From assembly GCF_025699485.1 (NCBI RefSeq), contig NZ_JANUXN010000020.1, forward strand, positions 1-64,000: DNA of 64,000 nt. Direction: 5' to 3'. The stretch comes from Thauera carbonicopians (GTDB taxonomy: Bacteria; Pseudomonadota; Gammaproteobacteria; Burkholderiales; Rhodocyclaceae). A program made the position numbers and the translations under genes. Within the stretch, counting starts at the first letter, position 1; each line of letters starts with the position of its first letter. Under the pieces are notes generated by a model. It saw only the letters and a program-made list of their open reading frames with translations. It did not search any database and had not been told where the DNA came from. Positions 62,596-64,000 of the stretch are shown here, one piece after another.

Positions 62596-62647
62596 CGGGG
62601 CGTGGTTCCGTTTTTTGGTGTAGTTGTCGAAGGCGGCGTTGCCGGGT

Positions 62648-63316
62648 TTACCAGTCGGTCGTCGGGCAGCCCTGGCAATTGGTGAATGAGGACTCTGGGA
62701 AGATCGTGAAGCGTGTCGTGCAGTGATCGATGACGGCATCGTCGAGCCTGACCGAGACGAACTTCGCTTCCTGCAGATTGCAGCTCACCAGCTTCGTGCC
62801 GATCAGCCAGGCATGGTTGAGCCGGGCGAATTCGAGGCTGGCGCCGGTGAAGTCGGCGCCGGAAAAGTCGGAGCGCATCAGCCGCCCTGCTTCCAGGTCG
62901 GTACCGATCATGCGGGTGTTGCGGAAATTGGTGCTGGCGGCGTTGACCTTGTTCATGCGGGCGGCGGTCAGGTCGGCGCCTTCCAGATTGGCGGCGGAAA
63001 GATTGGCGGCGCGCAGGTCGGCGCGCGTCAGATTGGCGCCGCGCAGGTCGGCACCGGCGAGGTTCTGGCCGACGAGGTCGGCGTGGCGCAGGTCGGCGCC
63101 GGGGCAGCGGGTGTAGGGCCAGATCGGGCAGCCATTGATGATCAGCGGCCATTCCTCTTCGGCGCTGTCGCCGGTGTGGGTTTCGCCGAAGCTTTCTTCC
63201 GCCCAGGCGGCGGATGTGCCCAGGCCGCCCAGAACCAGACAGCCTGCGGCCAGCAGGCCGGGCCAGCGCCGGCGGGAAGGCCGTGCAGCGGCATTGGAGT
63301 TGGGGGTGTGAATCAC
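62648..63316 (-). CDS. Pentapeptide-repeat protein, secreted
   Basis: A 222-residue protein with a signal (GLLAAGCLVLGGLGTSAAWAEE) followed by pentapeptide repeats of the A(D/N)Lxx type (about residues 70-165: ADLRHADLVGQNLAGADLRG, then ANLTRADLRAANLSAANLEG). The last part carries Cys pairs (GCPIW, RCPG, NCQGCPTTDW). It begins at GTG 63316 following GGAGCACGC. It sits directly behind the PQQ dehydrogenase, so it may help it or its cytochrome, but that is inference. Confidence 0.85.
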   Translation of the reverse strand: MIHTPNSNAAARPSRRRWPGLLAAGCLVLGGLGTSAAWAEESFGETHTGDSAEEEWPLIINGCPIWPYTRCPGADLRHADLVGQNLAGADLRGANLTRADLRAANLSAANLEGADLTAARMNKVNAASTNFRNTRMIGTDLEAGRLMRSDFSGADFTGASLEFARLNHAWLIGTKLVSCNLQEAKFVSVRLDDAVIDHCTTRFTIFPESSFTNCQGCPTTDW

Positions 63317-63367
63317 GGGCGTGCTCCTTCCAGGGAGGCCGGGCGGGGCGTGTCCGCCCGGATATGG

Positions 63368-63434
63368 CGATGAACCCGGCGCCGGCCGCGGAGGCCGGAC
63401 CCCGCGCCGAAGCGCAGGGTTGCCGGGTTCATCG
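63368..63434 (-). terminator. Long stem-loop after the PQQ dehydrogenase gene
   Basis: Perfect 13-bp arms (63368-63380 and 63422-63434) enclose a 41-base loop that contains its own GC-rich hairpin (CCGGCC/GGCCGG). It begins 7 bp after the dehydrogenase stop. A partial terminator or a 3'-stabilising structure would explain why the dehydrogenase is often far more abundant than its neighbours. Confidence 0.6.
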
Positions 63435-63441
63435 GGCAGGA

Positions 63442-64000
63442 TCAGCGGCTGGCTTTCGGCAGCTTGAACACCCACATCGAGCCGCCCTGGGTGACCTGCT
63501 TGGTCAGCTCGGCCATGTCGCCACCCCACAGCGGCACCGCGCCGCCGTAGCCGGACTGGATGGCGACGTACTGTTCGCCGTCCATTTCCCAGGTCACAGG
63601 TACCGAGACCACGCCCGAGCCGGTCTGGAACTTCCACAGTTCCTTGCCGTTCTTGGCGTCGAAGGCCTTCACGTAGCCGTCCGAGGTGCCGGTGAAGATC
63701 AGGCCGCCGGCGGTGGTCAGGGTCCCGGCCCACAGCGGGAACTCTTCCTTGTGCTCCCAGGCGATCTTGCCGCTGACCGGGTCGATCGCACGCAGGATGC
63801 CGATGTGGTCGTCGAACAGCCGCTTGATGCGGAACCCCTGGCCCAGGTAGGCGGAGCCGGCCTTGTAGGTGATGTTCTCGGTCCAGTAGTCCATTGCCCA
63901 GTGGTTGGCCGGGATGTAGAACAGGCCGGTGTCCGGGCTGTACGACATCGGATGCCAGTTGGTGCCGCCGAGGAAGGGCGGCGAGACGAAGATCGATTCG
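63442..64000 (-). CDS. PQQ-dependent alcohol dehydrogenase, C-terminal part (runs off the window)
   Basis: The last 186 codons of a quinoprotein dehydrogenase; the frame is open to the right edge. Beta-propeller repeats with tryptophan-docking-type motifs are visible ([54 protein letters not shown]). The segment [14 protein letters not shown] is typical of the ExaA/PedE/XoxF family. The metal-selecting residues lie outside the window, so whether it uses calcium or a lanthanide cannot be told. It leads the minus-strand cluster that ends with the two-component genes. Confidence 0.93.
   Translation of the reverse strand, partial: ESIFVSPPFLGGTNWHPMSYSPDTGLFYIPANHWAMDYWTENITYKAGSAYLGQGFRIKRLFDDHIGILRAIDPVSGKIAWEHKEEFPLWAGTLTTAGGLIFTGTSDGYVKAFDAKNGKELWKFQTGSGVVSVPVTWEMDGEQYVAIQSGYGGAVPLWGGDMAELTKQVTQGGSMWVFKLPKASR

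Overview
The window is high-GC DNA that looks like a betaproteobacterium of the Thauera/Azoarcus/Aromatoleum kind (Rhodocyclales). This is an inference from gene content: a selenocysteine formate dehydrogenase, tripartite tricarboxylate transport, a PQQ alcohol dehydrogenase cluster, cytochrome P460 and a TonB copper receptor. No rRNA, insertion sequence, integrase or CRISPR array is seen.

Left part (1-8.7 kb). It holds a DUF4143-type ATPase with an iteron-like promoter region, a DsrE-like/GcvH-like gene pair, the selenocysteine tRNA gene (selC, minus strand), a copper-acquisition cluster (two DUF2946 proteins around a PCu(A)C copper chaperone, then a TonB copper receptor), and selB.

Accessory island (8.7-14.5 kb). 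It holds an XRE antitoxin-like gene, a small unknown protein, a 1468-residue TIR-STAND-transmembrane-WD40 protein with 16 very similar WD units, and an AbrB-type antitoxin whose PIN-toxin partner survives as only a few codons. This is the most defence-like part of the window and it separates selB/selC from the rest of the selenium genes.

Formate dehydrogenase block (14.5-23.4 kb, all minus strand). The order is fdhA (Sec at residue 196, read through UGA, SECIS hairpin directly after it), fdhB, fdhC, fdhE, selA, then an FccB-like flavoprotein. With selB and selC the window encodes the Sec insertion machinery (selD not seen) and its main client enzyme.

23.4-35 kb: a DMT-family transporter, two AraC-type regulators, a short-chain dehydrogenase, an enoyl-CoA hydratase, a quinone reductase, a universal stress protein, divergent cytochrome P460 and hemerythrin genes, prfC and a glycine-zipper lipoprotein.

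33.5-43.9 kb is an organic-acid block: a TctDE-like two-component system, a possible 55-residue peptide, the TctCBA transporter, a CdaR-type regulator, glycerate kinase and two AEC carriers. A hydroxy acid feeding into glycerate is a plausible substrate.

43.9-57.5 kb: envelope and housekeeping genes, including a GH19-SH3-Cys/His cell-wall hydrolase, thiol peroxidase, a CsgG-like lipoprotein, a CNNM/CorC protein, AMP nucleosidase, a cold-shock-DUF1294 fusion, and a TonB receptor with a DUF302 protein.

57.7-64 kb: a minus-strand PQQ alcohol dehydrogenase cluster. The dehydrogenase runs off the right edge and is followed by a pentapeptide-repeat protein, a membrane protein, a PedF-like cytochrome c, a SoxYZ-like carrier, a metallo-beta-lactamase-fold hydrolase, and a histidine kinase with its LuxR-type response regulator.
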